From assembly GCA_030180075.1 (NCBI GenBank), contig JASNJN010000188.1, positions 1 to 23,646 on the forward strand: a stretch of 23,646 nucleotides of DNA. The letters are read 5' to 3'. Under the pieces are notes generated by a model. It saw only the letters and a program-made list of their open reading frames with translations, did not search any database and had not been told where the DNA came from. Positions 8,942 to 17,817 of the stretch are shown here, piece by piece. Both the position numbers and the translations under genes were made by a program. This DNA is from Mikrocytos mackini. Taxonomy: Eukaryota > Endomyxa > Ascetosporea > Mikrocytida > Mikrocytiidae. Each line of letters begins with the position of its first letter. Within the stretch, counting starts at the first letter, position 1.

Positions 8942-10448
8942 ACCGTTTTCAGTTATTAGCGAATTTGAATTGCTAAAAGATCATGGAAGAAAATATTAAT
9001 CTCTTAAGAAAAACGAACATGGCTATTAATCGGTATAATTTAAGTTGAAAAAGGAAGACAAATATTGAGGAATTAGGCGGAGTAGTTTGAAACGATAGAA
9101 ACTTATCAATGTTTAATTGCGATTCGGATAAATTAGTTATAAAAGGGATTTTAAATTGAAATTATTTATAATTAATATTTTAAATATAGTTTTTATTGTT
9201 TGTTCTTATTAATAAACGGATCGAATAAATTCATCAATACAAAATCAAACTATAAAGATCATTAAATGTATTAACAGGGTTAGTCTTGTGTTCTGTTAAA
9301 CCTTATTAATTGCTTTGATATTCAAAGCGGTCGACATAGCAAAATTTATATATTTCTTATGATTATTTCTACAGAACATCTATAATCTTTGTACACAAGT
9401 AAATGACTAACCAGACGAGTTGTAAACCATTTAAGTTGTTTGATAATCATTGTTGTGTGTTTTTTTCTTTCAAAAACTAAAAATTTACTTAAAAGAATAA
9501 ACATAGCTTAATTCTACAAATAGAACTTGTACATGTCCTAATCCTCCTTGCGCCAAACAAAGATTAATATACATATGATCGGACCCATTTCTTCAATGAG
9601 AACTCCATTACTCCAAACTATGGGGAGTTATTGATGTTATACATAGGGGAAATATGTTTAACTACAATCAAACACAACATATATGGTTCAGAATAAATAC
9701 AATGCCTAGTTTATTCTGCAAAATCATTCACACATCAAACACAGAAAACTCAAACTAAGTTTAAACTGTATGAACCACATTGATAGTATCACAAATCGAA
9801 TTAACTGAACACATCTGGGAACAGAGCTAACTTTAGAAATACAACGTACGATTTTGAAACGAAAATAAGGTTGTAAGGAATTAGTTTTAACGAATGAAGG
9901 AAATGAAGTTATATTTGGGCATGAATAAACATGTAAGAGTCCGAAGAATCCAATTTAAAGATCACTGGTTCGGATATTTTAGTGAGATATATAATTGAAT
10001 TATATATGGAAATATTTAAAATAAAATATATAATAAATATAAAATTTTAAAATTAATAATAATTTTAATATATTCAAACTTATATTCTATTAACATTTTG
10101 ATATTAATAATAAAGTAATTTTTATTCGATGACTAAATTAATACATAAACAAATGATTTAAAGCAGTAGCCCTTATTATTTAATTATTTTATGTTGTTGT
10201 AACCTACTTATTCTTGCTGCACATTCTTTATCGGCGTTATCTCATTGTAATTAAACCGTGGTTCACATGTATTTTATATTTAACTTTCGAATATTCCCCA
10301 GTATATGTTATATACTATAAGTACTTTATTATTAGGGCAGCCCATTTATTGCGCAATAAAAATGCATTATTTGCACTAACGTTTTTTTATTTTTGTACAT
10401 AATTTGCAGTAACAACTGGTTTAATAATCACATTATCAAACCACGAAA
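8942..10448. other. Gene-poor 1.5 kb, possible degraded coding sequence
   Basis: No intact gene is present. Short sense stretches broken by stops occur, the best at about 9650-9990 on the plus strand (for example THLGTELTLEIQRTILKRK and GCKELVLTNEGNEVIFGHE, split by TAA). They look like an old coding sequence, but the family cannot be named. 10000-10130 is extremely AT-rich. The 62-codon ORF at 10214-10402 has no support. Confidence 0.35.
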
Positions 10449-10459
10449 NNNANNATNNN
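10449..10459. other. Cluster of ambiguous bases
   Basis: Eight N among eleven bases directly precede an open frame. The 5' part of the next gene is probably lost or scrambled here. Confidence 0.9.
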
Positions 10460-10864
10460 CTTAAAGTCGATCCAAAGTACTTGTTTGATATTAAATTAAT
10501 ATCTCCTTTTGAATCGGTTAAAATAGGAGACTTGTTTCTGGTTTACATGGACCCTTCAATTGGTATTGAAACAGTAGTTGTAACTAAAATACACCCGGAC
10601 AATTCATTTGCGTTCCAAATTGAAGCTGTTTCGATTGCTGAAGAGAAAAAAGAAAACAAACATGGGAAATGTACTTATGAAAAGAAACCTTTTTCGGTAA
10701 TGAACAAAAATATAAAAGACTTTAAATATAAAATAATTCCTAATAACATTAACAACAAAAGTTTAGAGGAATTAATTAAAAACGAGAATATCATTATTAG
10801 CACATTAAACGAATTAAACGCAGAACGGTACAAAGTAGAGGATTACAAAAACGACACTTTTTAA
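10460..10864 (+). CDS. Hypothetical protein, C-terminal part, 5' end in N gap
   Basis: The frame is open from the N cluster (LKVDPKYLFDIKLISPFE) to TAA 10862-10864, about 134 codons. There is no ATG near the beginning, so the gene starts within or before the gap. The first half looks like a small beta-rich domain (VKIGDLFLVYM...IETVVVTKI...FAFQIEAVSI). The second half is Lys/Asn-rich and ends NAERYKVEDYKNDTF. No signal peptide, membrane span or known motif is seen. It converges on the CAF-1 gene with about 60 bp between the two ends, which supports it as a real gene in a compact cluster. Confidence 0.55.
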   Translation, partial: LKVDPKYLFDIKLISPFESVKIGDLFLVYMDPSIGIETVVVTKIHPDNSFAFQIEAVSIAEEKKENKHGKCTYEKKPFSVMNKNIKDFKYKIIPNNINNKSLEELIKNENIIISTLNELNAERYKVEDYKNDTF

Positions 10865-10925
10865 ATAATATAAATTTACGGCTTGTTCAAATTAATCTTT
10901 TAAAGTATAAAAGCGAAATAGATAT

Positions 10926-12977
10926 TTATTTATTGTCATTTTGGTTTGTTTTGTTACTCTTTTCAGGACTATTCTGGGAAAAGATGCTGCTAACATCGTT
11001 AACATAAACCGTTTTTAAAGTAGAAGAATATTGTGATGGATTCTGTGTTTCTTTATCCTCGCCAGTTATATCTATGACTAAATTTTCTTCTATGTACGGG
11101 TTCTGTGTGGTTTCTAAATTCGCAGTCTTTTTTGTTATCTTTTTAGGTTTAGCGGCTCTTTTTCTGGTCGCAACTTTCTTTATTGGTTTATCTTCTGTTA
11201 TTTCCGTTTCAATTCCTACATTTTTAGCTAACTTAGCCTTTTTAGTTTTAGTTACATTATTTTCGTTTTTCTTTTTAACATTTCTTTTCCTACTGGTTTG
11301 TTTCTTTATTTTTTCCTTTTCTTTTTCTTTCTCTTCTTTTTCTTCGTCCTTTAATAATTCTAAAACGAAAAAGTTTCCCATTGTATTCTTTTCATATTCT
11401 TTGAGTTTCTTTTCCACCTTACTATAATCAAACACAGGGCCCACTTCAAAAGGGTGTATTTTGCCTTTCTTCTTTGCGTTGTTATCATCTTCGTCTTCTC
11501 CGTTTTCCTTTTGTAAAAATTCATCCAAAGATTTTTCTTCCTCCGAATTTTCCTCATCTGTTTCAGATATAACATCTATGTCGTCGCCCTCTCCGTTAGA
11601 CCAACCCTCGTTGGAATCCTCTTCGTAGTTAATCAGCTCTTTGTCTTTAATGAAAGGGTTTCTTCTTTTGATAGTTCGGGAAGATCTTGTGTATTTTCCT
11701 GTGAAAGGAAGATGGGAGTCTTCAAAGTGTTGAATAAAAATATTGCCTGTTATTATGTCTTCTTTGTCTTTGTTATTTGTATTGTCGACCTTGGAATTAT
11801 TAAGCGGGTTGTTTTGGCTGTAAAATTGTAACTTGTGTGGTGTGAATGGATTAAACAAACACCCATTTTTATTCTTTGTTTTGATGTTTCTCTTTTCTTT
11901 TTTTGTTACAAACTTAGAAATATTAGAAGACAACGAAACTTGTTTTTTCTTTGGAGATTTTACAGCGACAGATTTTTGTTTCTTTAAGTTTTTGTTATTT
12001 TCCTTTTCTAATCTTTTAATTTCTCTTTCTTTTTCCAATTTTTCCTTTTGAAGTTGTTTCTTAACTTGTTTTTCATAATCGACGTATTTGATTATTTTTT
12101 GTTCCATTTTGTTTTCTTTCATTCTTTGTTTGAATGATTCTTTCAATTCCTTTAGAATGATTTGTTTGTGTTTATTGAACTGTTTTATTTTTTCTTGTGT
12201 TTTCTTTTCCTCAGCTTTTAGTACATAGTTTTTGTGTTTTATTTTTAAAATGGAAATTTCGTCTATCATTTTCTGTAGCTCTTTCAACTGTGCGTTGGTG
12301 GCCTTTTTGGGCGTCTTGGATCTTGTCCTGGGAACCTGCACTGCTTTTGCGTCGAGGGTATCTGGTGTGGCTAACGAATCATCGGGTACTTCTTTCGCAA
12401 TGTGGTTAAGCTCGTTGTATATATTGATGAACTTTAGATGAAGCAAAACAATTGGTTTGACATACTTCTTACGAAGGTACTTTTCAAAAGCCAATCTTTC
12501 GGCGAGGGCTTGCGGGAGGTGCTTGAATAGATCACGATTAATGGCTTCCCAAACAAAAAGGTGCTCATTGTCGTTGTTTTCCAATTTGTCTATCTCCTTG
12601 CCTTTAAAAATCTTGAATTGGGGCTTCCTTTTAGCTAGGGATATTATAACAGGCCTTATCTTTATTAGGAGGTCTGCCTCATCGAGCTTTCTTTCAGTTT
12701 CGGAGAAATTTGTGAGCATCGATATAATGTTGCTACATAGGTCAGTCAGGTTCAACATGGACTCTTCTATTAACAACTCAATGCATACTAACTCGGTTGG
12801 TGTGTCAAAGTTGTAAATCTCTAATTTTTGAAAATTAGTATAATCTTCAAGTCCTTGTAAATATTCAAGCAATTCTTGGTTCAGTGATCTACTAATTCCT
12901 CTATTAGTTTCTAATAAGTTTACTAGGTTTTTCTTGATATTAATATATAAAGGTTCGTACTTTTGAAGAAAATACAT
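10926..12977 (-). CDS. Chromatin assembly factor 1 large subunit (p150/Cac1-like)
   Basis: CAF-1 is the nuclear chaperone that deposits H3-H4 behind the replication fork. Its large subunit binds PCNA, DNA and histones. This 683-residue protein shows the expected order. A helical N-terminal region (1-200) of unknown role is followed by a highly charged KER region (about 229-335, Lys/Glu/Arg coiled coil). A PIP-like site sits at about 346-357 (Q...SNISKFV, aromatic pair incomplete). The CAF-1 signature RRNPFIKDKELINYEEDSNEGW (about 438-459) then leads into an acidic ED stretch to about 500. A second charged, basic tail (530-620) and a low-complexity end follow. The order KER, PIP, ED matches yeast Cac1. 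It is intact, single-exon, ATG at 12977, TAA at the end. The match is by signature and order, not by search. Confidence 0.85.
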   Translation of the reverse strand: MYFLQKYEPLYINIKKNLVNLLETNRGISRSLNQELLEYLQGLEDYTNFQKLEIYNFDTPTELVCIELLIEESMLNLTDLCSNIISMLTNFSETERKLDEADLLIKIRPVIISLAKRKPQFKIFKGKEIDKLENNDNEHLFVWEAINRDLFKHLPQALAERLAFEKYLRKKYVKPIVLLHLKFINIYNELNHIAKEVPDDSLATPDTLDAKAVQVPRTRSKTPKKATNAQLKELQKMIDEISILKIKHKNYVLKAEEKKTQEKIKQFNKHKQIILKELKESFKQRMKENKMEQKIIKYVDYEKQVKKQLQKEKLEKEREIKRLEKENNKNLKKQKSVAVKSPKKKQVSLSSNISKFVTKKEKRNIKTKNKNGCLFNPFTPHKLQFYSQNNPLNNSKVDNTNNKDKEDIITGNIFIQHFEDSHLPFTGKYTRSSRTIKRRNPFIKDKELINYEEDSNEGWSNGEGDDIDVISETDEENSEEEKSLDEFLQKENGEDEDDNNAKKKGKIHPFEVGPVFDYSKVEKKLKEYEKNTMGNFFVLELLKDEEKEEKEKEKEKIKKQTSRKRNVKKKNENNVTKTKKAKLAKNVGIETEITEDKPIKKVATRKRAAKPKKITKKTANLETTQNPYIEENLVIDITGEDKETQNPSQYSSTLKTVYVNDVSSIFSQNSPEKSNKTNQNDNK

Positions 12978-13401
12978 GTTCCATGGAGTTTAACTTTTTA
13001 AAAGATTTAAGAAAAATAAAATTTTGGAATTTTTTTAGTGCGGTTTGTATCTTTTTACACAGAGGTCTTCAACTACTTTGGGTGAGTAGGATATAATCGA
13101 ACATGATTATATGAAGATACAATGTTTTAAATAGAGAATCGTAGGTTTTTAAATTGGGATAAAATATTCCATATTTTGTAGGAATTTTGGTCACTTTTTA
13201 AAACATTGATACAACAATTTGATACAAAATCATAAAAGTTCCTACAAAATATGAAAATCGACCTTCTAACTACAATTTATTAGTTATTTTTAGAATTAAT
13301 GCGATTTAATGTTTGTATTCTATTTACTTATATCTCTTGAAGGTTTGATGTTTGAAGGTATTTTTAATTAGAGAATTTTTCCACACAAAATAACCAACTT
13401 T
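12978..13401. other. Intergenic spacer with inverted repeats
   Basis: 424 bases separate the start of the CAF-1 gene from the end of the next minus-strand gene. No ORF is supported. The spacer holds two inverted repeats: a small one at about 13091-13112 (ATATAATC / GATTATAT) and a larger one at 13170-13253. Confidence 0.5.
13170..13253. repeat. 19-bp imperfect inverted repeat
   Basis: Arms at 13170-13188 and 13235-13253 (CATATTTTGTAGGAA... and its complement) pair with one mismatch around a loop of about 46 bases. It may be a tiny fold-back element or a terminator-like hairpin. It lies upstream of the CAF-1 gene start. Confidence 0.55.
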
Positions 13402-13700
13402 TCATTTCCTTTCCAATCCTTTAATATTAATATTCTTAATCTTTTCATCAAATATTTGATAAAGAATATTTACCAACTCTTCCATATCCGCTTCCTTCAA
13501 AATACTACTCGATATCTCTTCACTCGTTGCTGTGGGCGTGCTCATATGTCTGGCATAAAGTTTGTTCAATACATTTTCTAGTCCTTTTAAGTCTTTTTTA
13601 TCCACTTCATATTTACTGTTTATTTTAAACTCTCCATCTTCTTTCTCTATGTCAAACAGCAGCACAAGTATATACAATATTTCGTAATTCCTTAAAACTT
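13402..13700 (-). CDS. C-terminal part of the 313-aa membrane protein, or separate small ORF
   Basis: The frame reads LEVLRNYEILYILVLLF and ends NIKGLERK with a stop at 13402. It has no ATG at its beginning (TTG only) and overlaps the end of the 313-residue ORF by about 13 bases. At the junction there is a run of five A on the minus strand. One more A would join the two frames as ...NIDKKLEVLRNYE. The simplest reading is a single protein of about 410 residues with a one-base deletion. It contains a short hydrophobic stretch and an acidic, helical remainder. No family is recognised. Confidence 0.5.
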
Positions 13701-14633
13701 CCAATTTTTATCAATGTTTTCCAGCGCCGCTTCTGCTATCTCCGAATCAATCTTTTCAAATTCTGCACTGTCCAAGTCAGGAATATCGTAAAGAAAATCA
13801 AATGTTTCTTTGTAGTAAAATTTTGCCTCCAAATTTATTAACTCTGTTATTTCTCTTAATAAATCAAAGTTTGTACTCTCCCGGGTTCTGAACCTTCTAA
13901 CTATACTTTTAAAACTGAGTTTAAAAAGCAAAAATTTCCCCAAATAATTTCTTTGGAATATTTTAATTGTGTAAAATTGTGCACTGTTTAACATTATCTT
14001 AGCCTCATCATTACGTTCTAATGGACTTGGGGACCTTTTGCTGTCGTCGTTTTTTTCTTTTTGCAGTAAATATTTGTAAGTATACAAATCGTTGTTTAAA
14101 GTGTCGAAGAAAACGCTGTCAAACGTTAGTTTGTATAACGATACTTCTAAGAGAGCTTCTTCTTCATTGTTCGAAATAACTTCAAGCAGTTTCATTGGTT
14201 GCGAAAGTAAAACAATTTCTTGTTTATTCTTTATGCTTGAATTACTATCTCCGAGCGAATTTTTTGATAGGAAGTGTTCTATAATTATTGAAAAGTTGTT
14301 GATTTGTGGGAGTTTGTTAGCTATGGCGTAGTCGTATACATGATCCTGGTACGTAAACTCCAACGGTGCAAAAAACAAACACGGCGATTTGAGATCTAAT
14401 TCCTCTTTGCCTTTCGAATCTTCAACAGGCTTTGGTTTTTCTTTCTTAAACTTGAAATACAAAAGAAGTCCGGCAACAGAAATTCCCATAATGAAAAATA
14501 AAAGACCCAAAAGTACAGACAATTTTATTTGTTTTTTAGAATCGTATTCGTGGACTTTGTACTCACGGTCTTCACGCCGCTTCCCTCTTTTGCGTCTTTT
14601 CTTCTTTGGTTGATTGAGGATAATGTATCCCAT
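13692..14633 (-). CDS. Single-pass (type II) membrane protein, unknown family
   Basis: The protein has 313 residues and starts at ATG 14633. The N-terminus is strongly basic (PKKKRRKRGKRR, residues 9-20). A hydrophobic helix follows (about 37-61, SVLLGLLFFIMGISVAGLLLYF) and then Lys-rich sequence. With no cleavable signal this predicts a signal anchor, with the basic tail in the cytosol and about 250 residues in the lumen or outside. The large part is mixed helix and strand with many Asn/Leu/Phe and no motif I recognise. It ends ENIDKNWKF*, probably prematurely because of a frameshift into the downstream frame. The upstream sequence carries TTTTAACTTTT shortly before the ATG, as does the gene at 17444. 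Confidence 0.65.
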   Translation of the reverse strand: MGYIILNQPKKKRRKRGKRREDREYKVHEYDSKKQIKLSVLLGLLFFIMGISVAGLLLYFKFKKEKPKPVEDSKGKEELDLKSPCLFFAPLEFTYQDHVYDYAIANKLPQINNFSIIIEHFLSKNSLGDSNSSIKNKQEIVLLSQPMKLLEVISNNEEEALLEVSLYKLTFDSVFFDTLNNDLYTYKYLLQKEKNDDSKRSPSPLERNDEAKIMLNSAQFYTIKIFQRNYLGKFLLFKLSFKSIVRRFRTRESTNFDLLREITELINLEAKFYYKETFDFLYDIPDLDSAEFEKIDSEIAEAALENIDKNWKF

Positions 14634-14928
14634 AAAGTTGAAAAGTTAAAATTGAATTGGCATAAACTGACAAACGTTACTTTGAAGTTGATGTAATGCT
14701 AGAAGTTGTGTAACGAATTAGCTAGGGTGCGGATTTTGTAAGTAATGTACAAAATAATGAGAGAGCACTGCAGAAAGGCATTTTATGGTCGTGAATTGGT
14801 CATAAACCTTTTATGTCAATAAATCGCTTATCCGTGACGGTTGGAATGTGTTCTTTCGCTATAAAGCTTGTCGGAGTGTATGAATAGGCAATGTACTCGT
14901 TAGAAGATTTTTCATTTTCAGAAGTAAA
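14634..14928. other. Divergent intergenic region
   Basis: Nearly 300 bases separate the divergent starts at 14633 (minus) and 14929 (plus). It should hold both promoters. A minus-strand frame at about 14800-14935 looks mildly protein-like (TPTSFIAKEHIPTVTDKRF) but overlaps the start of the PDI-like gene antisense and has no matching start. I treat it as unresolved. Confidence 0.4.
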
Positions 14929-16359
14929 ATGAAAAAATTTCAAATCCTTTCTATATTCTTCTATTGTATTCACCATTCGTTGCACGACCATATATCTTAC
15001 ACCGAGCACATATTTTCACATTTAGATACCCAACAACAACTATCCGATGCAATTCAAACAAACGGGTTTCTTGTAGTCAACTTTTACAATGATTCAGACA
15101 TTTCTTCACATATCTGGGAAGTGAAATTCCGAAAATTAATCACAACGTTAGATCTCCCGCTTGAGCACATATACGAAGTAAATTGCAGTGCCAGTGAGCT
15201 GTGTTTACACCACAATATTCATACTTTCCCGGTCGTTTTCCTCTTTAATAAGTACAAAACTTATAAAATTATTCCAAAAAAGAAGAAAACATTCAAAAAA
15301 CTTATTTCTAACATTTTCAGCTTTAATTTTAAAAGAATAAAAGATGAAAAAGAGTTCAAAAATGACACCACAAAATTAATTGATAAGGTACTTATAAAAG
15401 TAAATGTCGAGTTAGGCGAAAAAGAGTCCAAAGAATTAATAAATGTCTTTAGGCTAAATTCGGGAACAGAAGTATTTTTATTTGAAAATCTGTCAACGCC
15501 TTCGGAAGATGAATTCATAGCGCTGAATTTTGTGCGCATTACAGACTTAAATAGATATGACTTTGAAGTTAAAATATCCATAGATTTCGTCAACAATAGA
15601 AAACACTTCGAAAAGATTTCCAACTTACTCACTTTGAAATTAAAATCTTTTAGTTTGTTTGAATTGGATGACTTGTTACACAAAAAGAAGCCAGTGGTTA
15701 TTATTTATCTTAAACATGACTCTGAAGCTATTAAAGAAGAAGCCGAAATATTCACATTGTTAAAAGAGAACATTGAGTATTTCTATATTGTCAAGAACAG
15801 TTTCAATTCGGCTTTTATTGAAAGTCATTCGTTAAATGAAGAAAATAAATACCTACTTTTTATAAATGGAAAAAAATACAAACCAAAAACGTCTAAACTT
15901 CCCAACGTTGTCTCTTTACAGAATGAGCTAATGGAAGAAATCTTTGTAAATTCACCTTTAGAAACTAAGGATGGTTTATTTCACAAGGGAGATTATAGGC
16001 ATGGGTTTGAAGAACTAAACAAACTGCGGTTAGATGATTTTCTACATTCAAATGAAAGTGGAATTGTAGTAAGTTATTTGGGAGATCTTGAAAACGACAC
16101 TTATTTTATTCAAAAGGTAATAGAAGAAATTGTGAAAGAGTTTAAGTATTTCAAAAAGGGTATTATTGACAAGGGATTAAATGACCACAAGATTATTAAA
16201 AAAACAACACCTTTAGAATTAATTGGGTTTATAAATAAGGATAAAATAAATGTTAAGAGAGTTGATGTTGATGAAAAAGAATATAAAAAACAAATAAAAG
16301 AATTAAATGAATGGTTTAAGGAAAATAAAAAAGACAATGACGACGAAGAAGATTTATAA
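14929..16359 (+). CDS. PDI-like thioredoxin-fold secretory protein without CxxC
   Basis: 476 residues. The N-terminal stretch 1-20 is a plausible signal peptide (MKKFQILSIFFYCIHHSLHD), so it likely enters the ER. Residues 40-115 match a PDI a-type thioredoxin domain: the strand FLVVNFY, a loop, then VNCSASELC and the cis-proline strand HTFPVVFLF. Where active PDIs have CGHC, this protein has D-I-S-S, so it cannot do classical dithiol exchange by that site. Later parts (~230-330) include another strand pattern (PVVIIYLKHDS...) that may be a second, degenerate thioredoxin fold. The C-terminus is acidic and ends DDEEDL, which loosely recalls but does not equal KDEL/HDEL. It is likely a non-catalytic folding helper or structural protein of the secretory route. 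ATG follows CAGAAGTAAA. It is convergent with the next gene, 191 bp apart. Confidence 0.65.
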   Translation: MKKFQILSIFFYCIHHSLHDHISYTEHIFSHLDTQQQLSDAIQTNGFLVVNFYNDSDISSHIWEVKFRKLITTLDLPLEHIYEVNCSASELCLHHNIHTFPVVFLFNKYKTYKIIPKKKKTFKKLISNIFSFNFKRIKDEKEFKNDTTKLIDKVLIKVNVELGEKESKELINVFRLNSGTEVFLFENLSTPSEDEFIALNFVRITDLNRYDFEVKISIDFVNNRKHFEKISNLLTLKLKSFSLFELDDLLHKKKPVVIIYLKHDSEAIKEEAEIFTLLKENIEYFYIVKNSFNSAFIESHSLNEENKYLLFINGKKYKPKTSKLPNVVSLQNELMEEIFVNSPLETKDGLFHKGDYRHGFEELNKLRLDDFLHSNESGIVVSYLGDLENDTYFIQKVIEEIVKEFKYFKKGIIDKGLNDHKIIKKTTPLELIGFINKDKINVKRVDVDEKEYKKQIKELNEWFKENKKDNDDEEDL

Positions 16360-16550
16360 TTAATATTTAAGCTAAATTTAAAGTGTTGTTAATTTGAACA
16401 AAATAATATTTATGTGAAATATTTACTAATTAACTCAAAATCATTTGTTTGTTTATAATTCCATATAAATAGAACGTGATTATTGTTTAATAATCTCGTT
16501 TTAAATAGTTTTAAAGACACAACCAATTAGTCTAATTTTATACAACATAT

Positions 16551-17444
16551 TTATTTACCATTGAATTTCCCATAGATGAAAATGCACACAATTCCAACCA
16601 TTGCCAGTGAAAGCCCTACAATAATCAATATCTCCGTTACATAGAAACGTTTTTTTGGACTATCCGGTGTGTATTTTATTGGTTTTATCCCCGCCTTGAA
16701 GACATCACTGTAATTTTTGTTCCATAAATCTCTAAAATAGTTGAAAATATCTTTCTTTTGCATGCTATTTGGGTCCATTTTCCCCAAGTCATCATTTTCT
16801 AAATTCAAGACATCAACCAAAACATTATCATCGGTGTGATAATGATATCCATTATCAAATTTCGTAACCATTATTTTGTAGACATTCTTCATAGCATCGT
16901 GGTCGAAATAAAAAGAGTACGCCTTATACAAGCTAAACTTATGATTTATATCAAGCCAATCGGAATCTTTGGTTATTGCAAAATGGGATATGTTGGGATT
17001 TGTTGCTGTATTCTTTGCCTCAATGGATATGTTCCTACCAATCTTTGTAGTTCGGTTTAGCATTGGTATAACATCACCAGGCCTGTTTTTAATGTCATCG
17101 AAAAGTGCTTGAATAGTCTCTACTGAGCTTCCCTTTGTGAATGATGGTTCGTATATATATTTACTCGATGAATGCAAATATCTACAATTGGTGTAGTATT
17201 GAGATGTGCGCAGCTTAAATGTAAACGACATAATGTGTGTTAACATTAAACCCGGGTCGATGTTATAGAAGTCTTCGGGGTCCTCCAAGTTGATGTAAGT
17301 GATCTGGAGGAATGCAAATACCGAGGGGGATGATTTTAGAACTTCATCTAAGTAAGTAAATACAACAACCCCTCGCGTTGAAATTGGGATCTCGAGCGAA
17401 GGTCGTATAATGAAGGCTAAAGCGAGAAAATAAAGGTTGATCAT
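16551..17444 (-). CDS. Type I membrane protein with signal peptide, unknown family
   Basis: 297 residues starting at ATG 17444. Residues 1-20 form a likely signal peptide (MINLYFLALAFII...). About 245 residues of ectodomain follow, with one Cys at about 87. One membrane helix lies near the C-terminus (about 269-291, ILIIVGLSLAMVGIVCIFIY), with a short basic tail (GKFNGK). Several Asn-x-Ser/Thr sites are visible (NRT, NIS, NYS), but glycosylation cannot be assumed in this lineage. No known domain is recognised. It is probably a surface or secretory-membrane protein. The MULE left end lies only about 50 bp upstream of the ATG, so the native promoter is likely cut off or altered. The retained upstream bases include TTTAACTTTT. 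Confidence 0.65.
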   Translation of the reverse strand: MINLYFLALAFIIRPSLEIPISTRGVVVFTYLDEVLKSSPSVFAFLQITYINLEDPEDFYNIDPGLMLTHIMSFTFKLRTSQYYTNCRYLHSSSKYIYEPSFTKGSSVETIQALFDDIKNRPGDVIPMLNRTTKIGRNISIEAKNTATNPNISHFAITKDSDWLDINHKFSLYKAYSFYFDHDAMKNVYKIMVTKFDNGYHYHTDDNVLVDVLNLENDDLGKMDPNSMQKKDIFNYFRDLWNKNYSDVFKAGIKPIKYTPDSPKKRFYVTEILIIVGLSLAMVGIVCIFIYGKFNGK

Positions 17445-17482
17445 TTTTAAAAGTTAAATTTTTGATTTGTCAATGTTGGTTA

Positions 17483-17494
17483 TAGACTTAGCGT
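17483..17494. repeat. Target-site duplication, left copy
   Basis: The 12-bp string TAGACTTAGCGT stands directly before the MULE left end and recurs at 22406-22417 after the right end. The size is slightly above the usual 8-11 bp for Mutator-like elements. Confidence 0.8.
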
Positions 17495-17817
17495 CGGGTC
17501 TCCTTGTACCAAAATTCCTATATCATATTTTTATCTATAATTGATATATATTGTTTATTCAGTTATTAATATATCCCTGATCCATTTTCTCACGTCAAAT
17601 CTTGCATTAGACCAAAAAAACTCTTGTTGGCTCGAACTAAGTTAACTTTTTTGAAATGTTTTAGATAAGGACAATATAGTGGTTTGTTTAGATAATAATG
17701 GGGATTAAACATGTAGCTGTGATGTTTATTTAAGAATCCTCCATAAATTCCAATTTTCAAAACTTAAAATTTTAAAGAAGGCTATTTCCAACACATACAG
17801 AGCTCTTGGAACTTACA
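17495..17817 (+). repeat. MULE terminal inverted repeat, left
   Basis: This matches the complement of 22080-22405 almost base for base. Shared strings include CTCCTTGTACCAAAATTCC, GGGGATTAAACATGTAGCTG and AACTTAAAATTTTAAAGAAG. Similarity stops just after CTTAC near 17817. Confidence 0.9.

Noticed and set aside
10214-10402. 62-codon plus ORF
   Set aside because: Tyr/Phe/Ile-rich from AT composition, no motif and no context.
11074-12816. Several plus-strand ORFs across the CAF-1 gene
   Set aside because: They are antisense shadows of the Lys/Glu-rich CAF-1 frame, seen as runs of Phe, Ser and Leu with no motif.
14092-14613. Plus-strand ORFs within the 313-aa membrane protein gene
   Set aside because: Antisense shadows; the minus frame has a coherent signal anchor and protein-like sequence.
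14800-15009. 69-codon minus ORF overlapping the PDI-like start
   Set aside because: Part of it is antisense to the signal peptide, its start lies within the opposite gene, and support is only mild protein-likeness outside the overlap.
15261-16337. Minus-strand ORFs across the PDI-like gene
   Set aside because: Phe/Ser-rich antisense shadows of a Lys/Glu-rich frame.
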